Below are positions 48,585 to 58,937 of a stretch of DNA of 64,000 bases, piece after piece. Each line of letters begins with the position of its first letter. Within the stretch, counting starts at the first letter, position 1. This DNA comes from Fomitopsis serialis (taxonomy: Eukaryota; Basidiomycota; Agaricomycetes; Polyporales; Fomitopsidaceae). Location: assembly GCF_022376445.1 (NCBI RefSeq), contig NW_025954964.1, forward strand, positions 124,001-188,000, written 5' to 3'. A program made the position numbers and the translations under genes. The notes under the pieces are model-generated. The model ran no database searches and was not told where the DNA came from. It saw only the letters and a list, made by a program, of their open reading frames with translations.

Positions 48585-49009
48585 GGCAGAAGGAAGGACG
48601 TTCTGAAGGGCAGACGGGACGAGGGATCGTGCTTTATAGTGGCTGAATGATTGTGGCCGCTCGCAAGACTATCGAAGACTCGTGTGCCAGCCCTTTGTTC
48701 TAACAGTGCACATTGTGGCCATGTGCGGGGAACACGGATAATCGCTCGCTCATATTCAATACGAAATCGACTCACTTGCACCGCGACAGACTTGTGTCTG
48801 TGTCACTCTGCATAGCGTGTTAAACTCACGAGGATTATATCCGTGGACACCACTGGCTGCGACCCTTCTCTCGTACATTACGATGCACGACGCGTCCACA
48901 GCTAGCGATACAAGTCTGTCATAGACGGAGACTAGATGTGTTCGTCAACTTCGACATACAGGTGCCATGCAGCGAACACACCGTTATTTCTGCAGATAGC
49001 ACCCAGGTC
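48585..49009. other. F-box promoter and CDC26-like 3' flank
   Basis: About 425 bases between two minus-strand genes. A TATA box for the F-box gene lies at its left end. Nothing else is recognised. Confidence 0.5.
48632..48638 (-). promoter_or_regulatory. TATA box of the F-box gene
   Basis: TATAAAG on the minus strand, about 50 bases upstream of the F-box ATG at 48584, a usual position for a short-leader fungal gene. Confidence 0.6.
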
Positions 49010-49246
49010 TCATCGCAGTCCCAGGCGTTCGTCCTTCGTCATCGCCTCTCTCTTCCTCTTAGCATCTTCCGCTGCGACAAACGGCTGGGAGGCTGACGCG
49101 CCAGCCTCGAAAGCGGCGTATTGTTTGTCTGATATCTCGGCCCACTTCTGAGCGAGTTCGTCTTTGCGTTTGGCAGCGACCATGTCCCGGACCTGCTGCA
49201 CGTCCGCATCGGTCATCCCGATGAGCGTAGGGTCCCTGCGTATCAT
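49010..49246 (-). CDS. CDC26: Small CDC26-like subunit of the anaphase-promoting complex
   Basis: A 78-residue single-exon gene. The N-terminus MIRRDPTLIGMTDADVQQVR fits the short CDC26 signature (M-[IL]-R-R-x-P-T-x-I). In that family the N-terminus inserts into the TPR superhelix of APC6/Cdc16. The rest is a charged helix (MVAAKRKDELAQKWAEISDK) and a Lys/Arg-rich end, consistent with the poorly conserved remainder of the family. The start at 49246 was chosen because the signature begins there. The longer frame upstream has no support. The gene is head-to-head with PRA1 across about 290 bases. The assignment rests on the N-terminal motif only. Confidence 0.7.
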   Translation of the reverse strand: MIRRDPTLIGMTDADVQQVRDMVAAKRKDELAQKWAEISDKQYAAFEAGASASQPFVAAEDAKRKREAMTKDERLGLR

Positions 49247-49540
49247 TGTGTGGTCTCTCAGCAACGCCCCAGAGCACTTAATGGAGAGAGGATGAGGCTC
49301 AGTGAATATGGGACCTGAGGACAATGACGGGATGGGACAAAAGCGGACGCTGCGCGGTCTGCGCCGCAGGCGCGCACGCGGTGGCACACGACGCCGCGGC
49401 CAAACTTCCACGACTCACATACGGACTCCCACCAACCCGCCGCTCCCCTCTCCTGTACACTACAAAAGTCGCTACTACTAAGTACTGCTGCTACTACCCT
49501 TTCACCCACCTCGCGTATCAGTCCCTTCGAATCCGAAACG
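49247..49540. promoter_or_regulatory. Shared divergent promoter of CDC26-like gene and PRA1
   Basis: A 294-base region between two divergent start codons. It must drive both genes. It is pyrimidine-rich towards PRA1 (49430-49500) and purine-rich towards CDC26. No clear TATA box is present. Confidence 0.6.
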
Positions 49541-50361
49541 ATGGAGGTATTCCTTCGTGTCACTGACACCGTCAAGTCGTTCCGGGTGCGTTTTGCTGTA
49601 GCGTGTCACGCTGCGTGCGGTTGCTCCTTCTCATGCCGGCATGCTGATTCGATGGCTTTGATTCGTTCAGGAGACTCGCCTTAGCGCACTCCGTCCGTTG
49701 GGGGAGTTCTTCGACCACCACCGCATCTCAAAACCTGCAGACTTGAACACAGCCACCTCGGTACGTCGACCTTCTCAGTTGGTATTCGGTATCTGAACCT
49801 CAACAACTGTGCATTCTTTAGCGCATATCCTACAACACACGATACTTTTCTGGTATGTATTGTCGAGTTGAACTGCTTTCCTTGGCGGTGCCGGTACCCC
49901 TTGCGTAGTAGGACTTGCGAAGTACTAACCGCAACACAGGCAACTATGGTGTAATTGTTGGCGTGCTCGCAGTGTACGCGCTGCTCACAAACTGGCTCTT
50001 GCTTATCTCCTTGGGCTTCCTCCTCGGAGGCTTCGCAGCCATCAACAAGTTCGGTACGTGCATCCCTACTGCCTTGAACTCCTGACACTTAATCGACCAT
50101 CCATAACTCCCAACCCTCGCCCAACCCTCGCGCTCGGACGTATCAGCACCTGAGCCGATGCAAGTGGGTGAACAAGTCATCACGCAGAAGTCCCTCTACA
50201 CAGGGCTGTTCGTCATCGGCGTCCCCCTCCTCTGGTGGTCCTCGCCCCTCGGCACCTTCTTCTGGCTCGTCGGCGCGTCTTCCTTCCTCATCCTCGGCCA
50301 CGCCTCCCTCATGGAGCCCGGCATCGAGAGCGAGTACGCGACCGTCTCGGAGGCGGTGTAG
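49541..50361 (+). CDS. PRA1-family Rab acceptor membrane protein
   Basis: A Golgi/ER membrane protein that interacts with prenylated Rab GTPases. Five exons all join in frame. They run MEVFLRVTDTVKSFR, ETRLSALRPLGEFFDHHRIS (ending at 49758), RISYNTRYFS, then a hydrophobic exon with NYGVIVGVLAVYALLTNWLL and ISLGFLLGGF. The last exon (from about 50148) has VITQKSLYTGLFVIGVPLLW and TFFWLVGASSFLILGHASLM, ending at 50361. The pattern of two hydrophobic hairpins, the RPLGEFF and NYR-like N-terminal block, and the length (about 165 residues) match PRA1/YIP3. The gene is clean, with no frameshift. Confidence 0.92.
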
Positions 50362-50747
50362 TGGGCTCATGACGGTGCAGTGGCTGTGCGAGCAAGGTAC
50401 AGCTCCGCGTTCGTGATGGCAGATCTATTTATTTCGGTATAGCTAGCCCGGACAGAACCGCTGCGTCTCTTCTGCTGGTTGGATAGTTCGTGTAGATGGT
50501 TCGGTCTTCTCTGCGTGCCCACGCGCCACAAATAGCTGTTGTACATGCAGATACACTTCTCGATTTGATCTCAACAGAATACCCGGGACTACAGCGACGC
50601 GATGCGCGTATAAATAGGGCGTTGCGGCTGATACAACGAATAAGGTGAGGATGAAGGAAACTGACGGAAAGCAGACGTGAAGCGAGAGCGAGATAGCGTT
50701 ACAGATAAAATGCGGAATGCAGAGTGTCCTGAGTGAAATTTGAACGA
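50362..50747. other. Tail-to-tail region, PRA1 / ERT1
   Basis: About 385 bases between converging genes, so no promoter is expected. A good TATA sequence, TATAAATAG, nevertheless occurs at 50609-50617 on the plus strand, pointing into the ERT1 3' end. It may be chance or drive an antisense transcript. Confidence 0.45.
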
Positions 50748-53403
50748 TCATAATAATGGCAGCCATTGTCCTGCACAGCTGATCAGCACATTATCTATGT
50801 GTGGAGGAGATCAGGAACGTACCGATGACAAGGCTGGGGAGGTCCATGATGTCCCTCTTGATAGAGAAACAGAATGTGCAAGGGACAGGCGCGCCAGAGG
50901 ACTTCAGTAATACGCAATGTGAATATACGCTCTGTGTCGTGTTTTCAAACGCGTGGTTGGCAAAGTTTTCCCAATACTCCACCACGGACTGGTTCTCGAA
51001 TAGCTGCGCACATACAGCGTCAGCTATATCGTCAACGCTCAGAATAGGCATGGTGCGGCGAACCTCGTAGATATACTTCCGCCGACCCACAAGCTCCTCC
51101 TTCTCCCATCCCGTGAGCATGCAGAACTCGGGGCCCACCAGGCATATCTCGCCCGTCCGCCGCCACGCCACTGTCGGCGTGCCACTGAACGACACGAGCT
51201 TATCGAGTTCCTGCAGAGAACCCGTCAGGATCGTCCCACACCGAACGGAGATGGGACACGCACGATGAGCGAGCGCTGGAAGCACTTCTCGACGAAGACC
51301 TCGTCTTCCTCCGACAACGGCATCTGCAGTGCGATGAGGGACGGCCGGAAGATCGCGAGCGCGCGCACGATCCGGAGGATGTCGTTCTTCTCGAACCTAG
51401 CCCGGAGCGGCAGAGTCAGCATACAGCGCCCGCGACCATTAAACGGAGCATGGAGAACAGACACCAAGCATACCTTGTGGGCAGATGCTTCATCAGGAAA
51501 TGGTACCCCTCCGTGTAGTCGTACGGCTTCGTGACGGCCTGGTACACGCCCGCACCGCCCTGCGCGCCCGAGGCCAGCGCCGAGCCCGCGCCAAAGCCTG
51601 CCTGACTTGCCCAAGCCGCGCCGCGCTCAGGGCGCATGGCCCCTGGTATCGACGCGCCGACGGCTTGTGTTCGTTGCGCGTAGGGCGCAAACCGCTGGGT
51701 AGGTGATGAAGGGGAAGCTCGCGCGGCCGGGGGAGCTGCATAGTCGGGATAGCCAACGGGTCCTTGTTGCCCTGGGACGTTCAATGATGGCGGTCTTCCT
51801 TGCCCTGGCGTGAACCCGGTTCCCGAGGGATACCCGCCATATTCGGAGGAAAGCGCGGGGGGCACAGCCGCGGTCGATGGTGGCTGCATACCAAGTTGCG
51901 CCTGCTCGGCGTAGTTTGATGGGCCGGCGCCGGGGTTCGGAGGGTACCCTGCGGCTTGCTGCGAAGGTGCCGCGTAGGCCTCTGCTGGCCATCGTGCTGC
52001 AACAAGATTTGCTACACCGGGAGGGGTAGAGTAGGGGGCAGAAGGGGCGGCTTGGTTGATTGTGGGACTTCCAGCAGGTGGTTGAGAATTAGAGTCAGGG
52101 GAGTTGCCCAGGATGGCAGAGAGAATACTGTATTCGAGATTTGCGCCTTCTGAACCGGTACCAAATGAGGCCTGATTCGTGTATTGTGCATACATGGGAT
52201 CTGGAGGCGCGTATTGCGGTTCTGGTGGTGCTGCTCGACCGAGCGGTCTGTTATCTGCACTGGACAGTGGAGAGTAAGAGAAATGCATTACGTTGTGATA
52301 CCGGTGCAGGTTCGGGGCCTTTAGATGAACTCTCGCCAGACTTTGCGCGTTTGATAGCATCTGACGAAGATCATGAGAACGAGGGAGAGAGTGTGGCAGG
52401 CGTGTGGCTCACCGAGCTCCTCTTCGTCCAGAAGGTATTTAGCCTTCTTGCGATGGCCTTCCGTGCACTGGTCAGCCATTCCACGCTTGACGCATCGTTG
52501 ACATGGGCGTGCTGCGTGACAAGTATGCTTGTTGAGTAATCGTGCAAACGCTTGGAGTGGAAACAGGGCAATCAGACGATCGAGCTAAAATGCACTCAAG
52601 AGTGGGGATTCCGGAAGTGTGGTCAGTGCAATTGATTATACATAGGCTCGTGACGTTTAGAACATGGCACGGGGCTACCGCATCATCGATTCGGTCAGGC
52701 TAGCCTCTAGGGAAGCTTTGTGAAGAAGGAACAGGCGAACGGTACCAAGCGATGATGCTAGCAAGCGTTGGAACTCGCAAGAAAGCCCCTGCGAAGCCAT
52801 GCGAGCCTGAGAACAGTGTCGCCGATGGGACCTCTGCGGCGAAACAACGACTGCATGGTCAACCTACATGATGTTCTTACAGCCGTAACATTGATAGCAT
52901 CGGCACTGCATAAGAGACAAAGAAGTGATAGTTGCCGTCAGAATGATAGACCACTGGGGTGTGCCAGGTTCGTTCTTAAGGTAAGCAAGTCGTACCACTG
53001 CGAGGGTGCGTACCGCGGGAACCAGTAGAAACACCACACAGCCCCGCGGGTAGGCCTTCGCAACTCCGGGGAATGATGCGACACTCAAGTAAGAAAGAGT
53101 ATGGAACGTACCGTCGTCGCAGGTTAGATGCGCCTTCTGGCAACTCGCGCATGCACGACTGGCCTTTTTCTTCTTAGGGCCGTCGCGCGTGCGTGTTGGT
53201 TGTGACGAGGAATCTGCACTGTCGCTGGTGCCGTCCTGCGTTCGTTTCCGCTTGACGGTGCTCTTTTTCTTAGGGTCTGCGTTCGTAGGGTCGATGTCGG
53301 AGACCGTGGAGGAGGCGGTATGGTACGGGGCAAGAGAGGGTCGCTGGGCTATCGCTGTGGGGACATTGCGGACGTCGTCGAGGGAGGACTGAGAGGAGAG
53401 CAT
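50748..53403 (-). CDS. ERT1: Zn2Cys6 transcription factor with PAS domain, ERT1/AcuK type
   Basis: A nuclear regulator of gluconeogenesis and non-fermentable carbon use in other fungi. The start at 53403 encodes [20 protein letters not shown]. The binuclear zinc cluster is split: [14 protein letters not shown] (CX2CX6C) lies in exon 1 and [15 protein letters not shown] in exon 2, across a 599-nt intron (52512-53110). The exons join in frame as [27 protein letters not shown] follows. The middle is a Pro/Gln/Ala/Tyr-rich region. Then come [39 protein letters not shown] and the PAS core [20 protein letters not shown] with [37 protein letters not shown] and [20 protein letters not shown] precede the last exon, which encodes GQWLPLL and stops at 50750-50748. 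The ending is characteristic of this family. Confidence 0.94.
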
Positions 53404-54231
53404 GGGGGCGACATAGAAAAGGGCGTGGAGGCGGTCGTGTCTGCGGAGGCGGATGTGAAGGCGAACTCAACGCGAATCACTGCACTTGTCAAGTGAGCGC
53501 CAGGAAGCGCGCGACCTTTTCCAGCGTCAGTTTTTCGGCCCGAACGGGTCAGAAGCCTCAGCAGTCACAGTCACACCCACCGTCACGTTCTCCGGCTACC
53601 CACCGGCCGCGCCACCAGCGCGAGAACTCGCGATCGGACTCTTCTCGGACTACTGGTCACTACATCCTCACCTGCACCGGCGCCCAGTCCCGGATCCCTC
53701 TGGTCGCATGCAAACAGAATAGGCTTTGTGCGTATCACCACGTCTAGCATAACAAGATTGCGTCCAAGAAACCTCGGAAGGCTGTAGGAGTTACGAGGTT
53801 AGTCCACGGACATTGAAGGACTCGGCCTGGGGATCCAGCTGATCAATATTCACCGGTCAATGGTCACGACATGATCTGCTTATGCTAAATAGCAAATAAT
53901 GGGCACAGACTCTGGCTGCTACTACTTCACTCGAGCGTAGTGACTCATTGGAATCCCGTCCTCCACATCTTCACTGGCACAGTTGAACAGCCCCGTTCTG
54001 ACTGTGCTTTCTTTTTCTACGTATACGCGACGTAGATCAGTTCGTCGTCGGCTCGGAGGTGCAGGCGCGTCGGTGGTACTACTACCGGCACATTTGTCAG
54101 AGTCGCAACACCCGTTACCCGGAAGTTGTGACAGGACGCTCACCGACGTGTCCGTCCAGTGTCCTTTCGCGCACTTACGTGACTTAGTGGATTGCTCTAC
54201 ACGCACATGCACACGCGCACAGCACCCTATC
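53404..54231. promoter_or_regulatory. Divergent promoter region, ERT1 / MTQ1
   Basis: About 830 bases between two divergent start codons. It should contain both promoters and leaders. Frames near 53486-53747 lack an ATG start or family resemblance and probably reflect the ERT1 leader read backwards. No TATA box is clear. Confidence 0.5.
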
Positions 54232-55234
54232 ATGCCCGCCGGATCCTTACCACCTGTGGCCGCTCGCATTTTCGCCCTTCTCAAGCGGTCAATCGGCGCA
54301 CAGGGTGCCAGGAATGAGCTTCGATGGATGCAAGAAGCTCTCAAGAAGTCCCATGCGACGCTCTCGGGCTCTGCGGACATCGAGAGTATGCTTCACCGGC
54401 GAGTCAGAGGCGAGCCCCTGCAGTACATCTTAGGTCAGTGTCACCGTTACGTTGTACTCCGTTCGCCATTGATCTGCGCTGTTCTGTTCAGGGACCCAGC
54501 CATTCGGACCGCTCAATCTCCTCACGCGCCCTCCAGTGCTGATCCCCCGACCGGAAACGGAGGACTGGACCATCAGACTGTCGGAGCGTCTCCTCTCGTG
54601 GCGCAGACAACCGGCATCCCTGCTAGACCTCTGCACGGGCTCGGGCTGCATCCCCATTCTGCTCTGCCATCTGCTGCCGGGCGGCTCCCTCCATGCGACG
54701 GGCGTGGATCTCTCCGACGCCGCGATCCAACTGGCGCGGGACAATGCGGCCTTGTGCGGCATTGCCGTCCCTCCTGTACTGCCTGAGCAATATGGCAAGG
54801 TGAAGCGCAACACGTTCTTGCCTCTGCTAGGTAACATACGCGCCCCCGGGTTCGTAGCAGCGTGCGGTCTGCGCCCGCCCTACGATGTGGTTACGTCAAA
54901 CCCACCCTACATCACCAAGGAGGACTATGACAATCTGTCACCGTCTGTGAAGGACTGGGAGGACCCGCGTGCGCTGATCGGCGACCCCGCCGCCGGCGGT
55001 GAGATGGAGATGCGCGAAGACGCTCGAGGGTTGACGTTCTATCACACGATCGCAGATTTGCTCGCGAGCTCTACTCCGACGTTGTTGAAGAGTGACGGTC
55101 TCGTGGCGCTCGAGGTCGGGGAAGGACAAGCAAGCGCGGTCGCGGAGATCATGGAAAGAAAAGCGCATATGAAGAATATCGAGATCTGGAAGGATCCTTG
55201 GGACAAGGAGCGCGTAGTGGTAGGCCAGAAGTAG
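54232..55234 (+). CDS. MTQ1: Peptide-chain release factor N5-glutamine methyltransferase, mitochondrial type (HemK family)
   Basis: Methylates the glutamine of the GGQ motif in release factors. The start at 54232 encodes MPAGSLPPVAARIFALLKRS, whose basic amphipathic N-terminus fits mitochondrial import. Exon 1 has the N-terminal helical domain and ends REPLQYIL. An intron (about 54434-54491) leads to TQPFGPLNLLTRPPVLIPRP and ETEDW, then the SAM-binding DLCTGSGCIPILL, ATGVDLSDAAIQLARDN and the catalytic NPPY in VVTSNPPYITKEDY. DPRALIGDPAAGGEMEMRED and VALEVGEGQASAV follow before the stop at 55234. The NPPY motif and RPETE block identify the HemK/PrmC family. Mitochondrial (MTQ1) rather than cytosolic (MTQ2) is inferred from the two-domain layout. 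Confidence 0.93.
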
Positions 55235-55318
55235 TATAGCATGAATCACATGTGAGTAACAGACGTTCGCTGAATCCTCCACTGTCCGAGTCCTTATGTC
55301 CGTGGTAACAGCTGCAGC

Positions 55319-56776
55319 TCATACTCGTTCCAGCTCCGTTTTGTCCTTTTCGTCGGTCACCGTCGGCGTTCCTTCCTGCAATTCTACGTCTGGTGTCCCT
55401 TCCCTCTGCTGGATGCCACCCCACTGCAAGACCTTACCGAGATAGAGCGCAAGCCACGTAAGCGCTAGAAGGACGGGCACTTCCACGAGTGGCCCTATCG
55501 TCGCCGCGAGAGCCTGGTCGGATCCGACGCCATACACGGCTATGGTCACCGCGATGGCAAGCTCCTACGAGAGCACCTATTTAGCATCGTCTTCCCGGAG
55601 CTAAACAAGAGAACATACGAAGTTGTTGCTCCCTGCCGTGAAGCTCTGCACGACCGCCATCTCATAGCTCCAGGTCCCCGCTTCCGCGCGTCCTTTCGCC
55701 GCCGCGCGCCGGCCGAGGTACCATACGAGCGCGAAGGCGCCCGCCCACATGACGCTGAAGTACAGGACGAGCGGGACGATGACGCGGAAGGTGGGCCCGA
55801 TGTTGTGCAGGATGTGGTGGCCCTGATAGGCGAAGAGCACGATGATGGTGTAGAGCAGGCCGAGGGGCGCGAGCGGGGAGATGAGAGGGAGGAACCGCGT
55901 TGTGAGGAACTCGCGGGAGATGAAGAAGAGGAAGAACAGTCTGGTGAGGAGGCCTGCGCCCAGGGGGATGCCGAGGTACTGTATGGTGAAGCAGTTCTTG
56001 TTCAATACCACTTCTGCGCGATAAAGATACAACTTACAATGAGTACTGATATCGCGACCTCGCCGTAGGAGACATGGATGTCCGCGCCGGCCCCGCCCAT
56101 GACGTTGACGAACCACACGGCATACGGCGAGTACAGCGCAATCTGCAGCACGCTGTTGAGCACAACCAGCACCGCGCAGTAGTTGCTGTCGCCGCCCGCG
56201 AGCTGGTTCCACACCATGACCATCGCGATGCAGCGCGCGAGGCCAACCATTATGACGCCCGTGCGGTAGGTAGGCAGGTCAGGCAGCGTCGCCCAAGCGA
56301 ATGCGAGCATGACGAGAGGGGCGATGATCCAATTGAGGAAGAGCGAGAGGAGGATGTGCACGAACATGCTACGCGTGAAGAGTATGCGTGGGAGGGCTTC
56401 GTATTGGACCTTGGTGAGGATGGGCCACATCATGACGATGAGGCCGATGGCAATGGCTGAAATATGGTGAGTTGGCGCGTAGCTTGCGGAACGGGGAACG
56501 TACGTGCGGAGACACTTGCAAATCGCGCAGTGTCGAAGGCGGGTTGGACCCCTGGGGCAAACTCCCCGATGACGACGCCTACGATCATTGCAACGAGGAT
56601 GGCAGGCGTCAGGAGTCTGTCTGTGAGGCTGAGCTTCTTGACGAGGGCTTTGCCTGGGGTTGGTTCGCGTGCAAATGAGATCCATTCTGTCACGTACCTG
56701 TCGGTGCGTCTTGTCCAAGTTGCGCAGACGCATCAGCCGACTCCGCAGGTATTGCGTTCTGCGCTGAGGTATCCAT
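55319..56776 (-). CDS. ACR3: Arsenite efflux transporter ACR3
   Basis: A plasma-membrane arsenite (and antimonite) exporter of the bile/arsenite/riboflavin transporter superfamily, usually with ten membrane helices. The start at 56776 encodes MDTSAQNAIPAESADASAQL, and the first intron ends before KALVKKLSLTDRLLTPAIL. Motifs include AIAIGLIVMMWPILTKVQYE, LFLNWIIAPLVMLAFAWATL and GLARCIAMVMVWNQLAGGD, which holds the conserved Cys needed for arsenite transport in studied ACR3 proteins. YLGIPLGAGLLTRLFF, QSFTAGSNNFELAIAVTIAV and GPLVEVPVLLALTWLALYLG follow. The C-terminal tail is acidic and ends at 55319. It is tail-to-tail with MTQ1, only 84 bases apart. Frames are intact in all exons. Confidence 0.95.
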
Positions 56777-57464
56777 GTTGTCTTGTTCGGTTGACGCGAT
56801 TCGTCAAATCGACAGAGATGGACGGAGGACGCGAAGGTGAGCTGGACAATCCGCACTTTGCTCGTTCAGCTTGAGCGCCGACTTTGAATATGGGACTTCT
56901 CCGTCAAATTCAGATCGATCAGCCCGATCCTGACTAGCGCAGTACCAACGGGAAAATCGTTCAATATGGACCCGTCCCTCCTGTCGACTCTCGAGTGGCT
57001 CTCAGCAAGTTGGTTCTTGGCGACGTTTACATGGTTAGCGCAATTATAAACTGAATAGACATCTCAGCCTGAGGTCACATTTATTGTAGTAGGACTCATC
57101 GAGAATTGAGCAGCTCGTCTCAGAGTGTTCCGGCGTTATGCGTTTTGCGACTCATAGTTAATGCGAATAACTTACTAATACCACAATGCAAGTGGTTCGT
57201 TTACTTGCCTCTCTTCTGCCTTTGCACCGACCTCGTTTTAACGCAGTCGTGAGTAGTCCGGCGGTCTCTGCGTCCACTGCTCGACTATACCGACCAGAAT
57301 CACATGCAGGCGTCACGAACGTCCTATAATGGAAGAAACGCCGGTCAGCTGAGCGTCGCGAATTGATGCTCAATAAACACGGCGTCCACGATGGCACACC
57401 TCAACTTGCGCTCGTCCCACCTCCTAGGAGATAGCATTCTCGAGGCCAGTCGATCTCTGTGCCA
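56777..57464. promoter_or_regulatory. Divergent promoter region, ACR3 / short-chain dehydrogenase
   Basis: About 690 bases between two divergent genes. AT-rich patches lie at 57030-57190. No specific arsenic-response or other operator can be named from the sequence. Confidence 0.45.
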
Positions 57465-58937
57465 ATGTCTAAACCAGATTCGTCCTATTCTGCGGCCAGA
57501 GTAACCAGCTCTGCCGACGGGGACTTCGCGAGTCGCAGTGCAGCTCGGCTTGAGCAGATTCAGTCGCAGCTCCAGGCGAAGCCGAGGGGAAACAGGCTGA
57601 AGGGCAAAGTGTGCATCATCACTGGCGTAGGGTCTATTGCTGGTATCGGGTACGTTAGCATCGCTCTGCCATGGGTGGTGTATTGACACCTGTGCAGACG
57701 GGCCGCCGCACTGCAATTCGCCCGTGAAGGTACGCGAAACGTTGCTGCGATATCCCAATAACATGCATTGAACAATGTCACAGGCGCAGCGCATCTCTAC
57801 TTGATCGACTTCGACCCCACTAACCTGCCGGATCTCAAGTCCACAATTGAGCAGAAGTACCCTGATGTCAAAGTATGTCCTCGATGTCAGTTCGCTCTGC
57901 GTTTTGGCGTTTACCCTTCGCACAGGCGACCACTCTAGCTGCTGACGCGGCCGATGAAGCGGCGATATCTGGTGTCTGTAAGCAGGCATTGCAGGAAGAA
58001 GGGCGTCTGGACGTGTTCTTCGCAAATGTGAGTGTTCAGTACTATGTCAGGAACCAGCACCATTGACTCTATTGGTAGGCTGGTATCGCAACTCAGGAAC
58101 CTTTGCAGAACACGACAGCGGAGTCGTTCATGAACACGCTAAGGATCAACACGTTGTCGTGAGTCAGAGACGTACGCAGCTTTAACAGGCTCATACGATA
58201 GCGCGTGCAGGTGCTTCCTTGCCGTCAAGCATGGCTCAGAGGCAATGCTGAAGACCAATCCTTCACGCGGCAAAGACCTCAGTAGCGGCAGTATCATCAT
58301 GACTGCGTCTGGTAGGTTTGGTACGTCACACAAGCAACACTTGATCTCACCCTCGTCTCCGTTTAGTTGCTGGCTTGCGTTCCGGGGCGGGAACTGTCGA
58401 TTGTGAGCTCTTGGTCATATCATTCAACGCCGTTGAGTCTGACCGCAGCCCACAGACAGCGCGAGCAAAGCTGCGTAAGTATCAAACCACTGTGTGCAAC
58501 AGGAATACTCAAAGCCGCGTGACAGGGTGAACAATATGGCCCAGACGTCTGTATACCATTACAGAAGACGGATATTCGCGTGAATGCGGTGTGCCCTGGT
58601 CTCATAGAGACCGGCATGACCACCGGCATCTTTAACTTTGCGCGCTCAAAGGGAGCAGGCGCAAAGATCGGACAGCTAAACCCCATGGGTCGCTACGGTA
58701 TTGCGGATGGTATGTCTAGCATTACACTTAGCGTCAGATAATACTTATGAGGACCGTACAGAAATCGCGAACGTAGTCACCTTCCTTGCATCGGGTACGT
58801 AACTCGCTGCCGTGGAGTCGGACGACAAATTTCTGACGCCCATAACAGATGAAGCGAGTTACGTGAACGGTCAGAACATCGCCATCGACGGCGGCTTGTC
58901 GAGCTCTATCCCCGTCGTTCCAGGGAGATGGGCGTAA
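57465..58937 (+). CDS. Short-chain dehydrogenase/reductase (SDR)
   Basis: An NAD(P)-dependent oxidoreductase of the classical SDR type. The start at 57465 encodes MSKPDSSYSAARVTSSADGD. Seven or more short introns separate the cofactor motif IITGVGSIAGIG-RAAALQF, the adenine-pocket ATTLAADAADE, FFANAGIATQEPL and IIMTASVAGLRSGAGTVD. The catalytic Tyr-Lys is in DYSASKAAVNNM, with the tyrosine codon split by an intron. DIRVNAVCPGLIETGM, LNPMGRYGIADEIANVVTFL and ASYVNGQNIAIDGGLSS follow, ending at 58937. The Gly motif is the extended TGxxxxxGIG form, common in fungal SDRs. The substrate cannot be told. The 55 residues before the Rossmann fold are extra and hydrophilic. No frameshift is seen. Confidence 0.93.
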
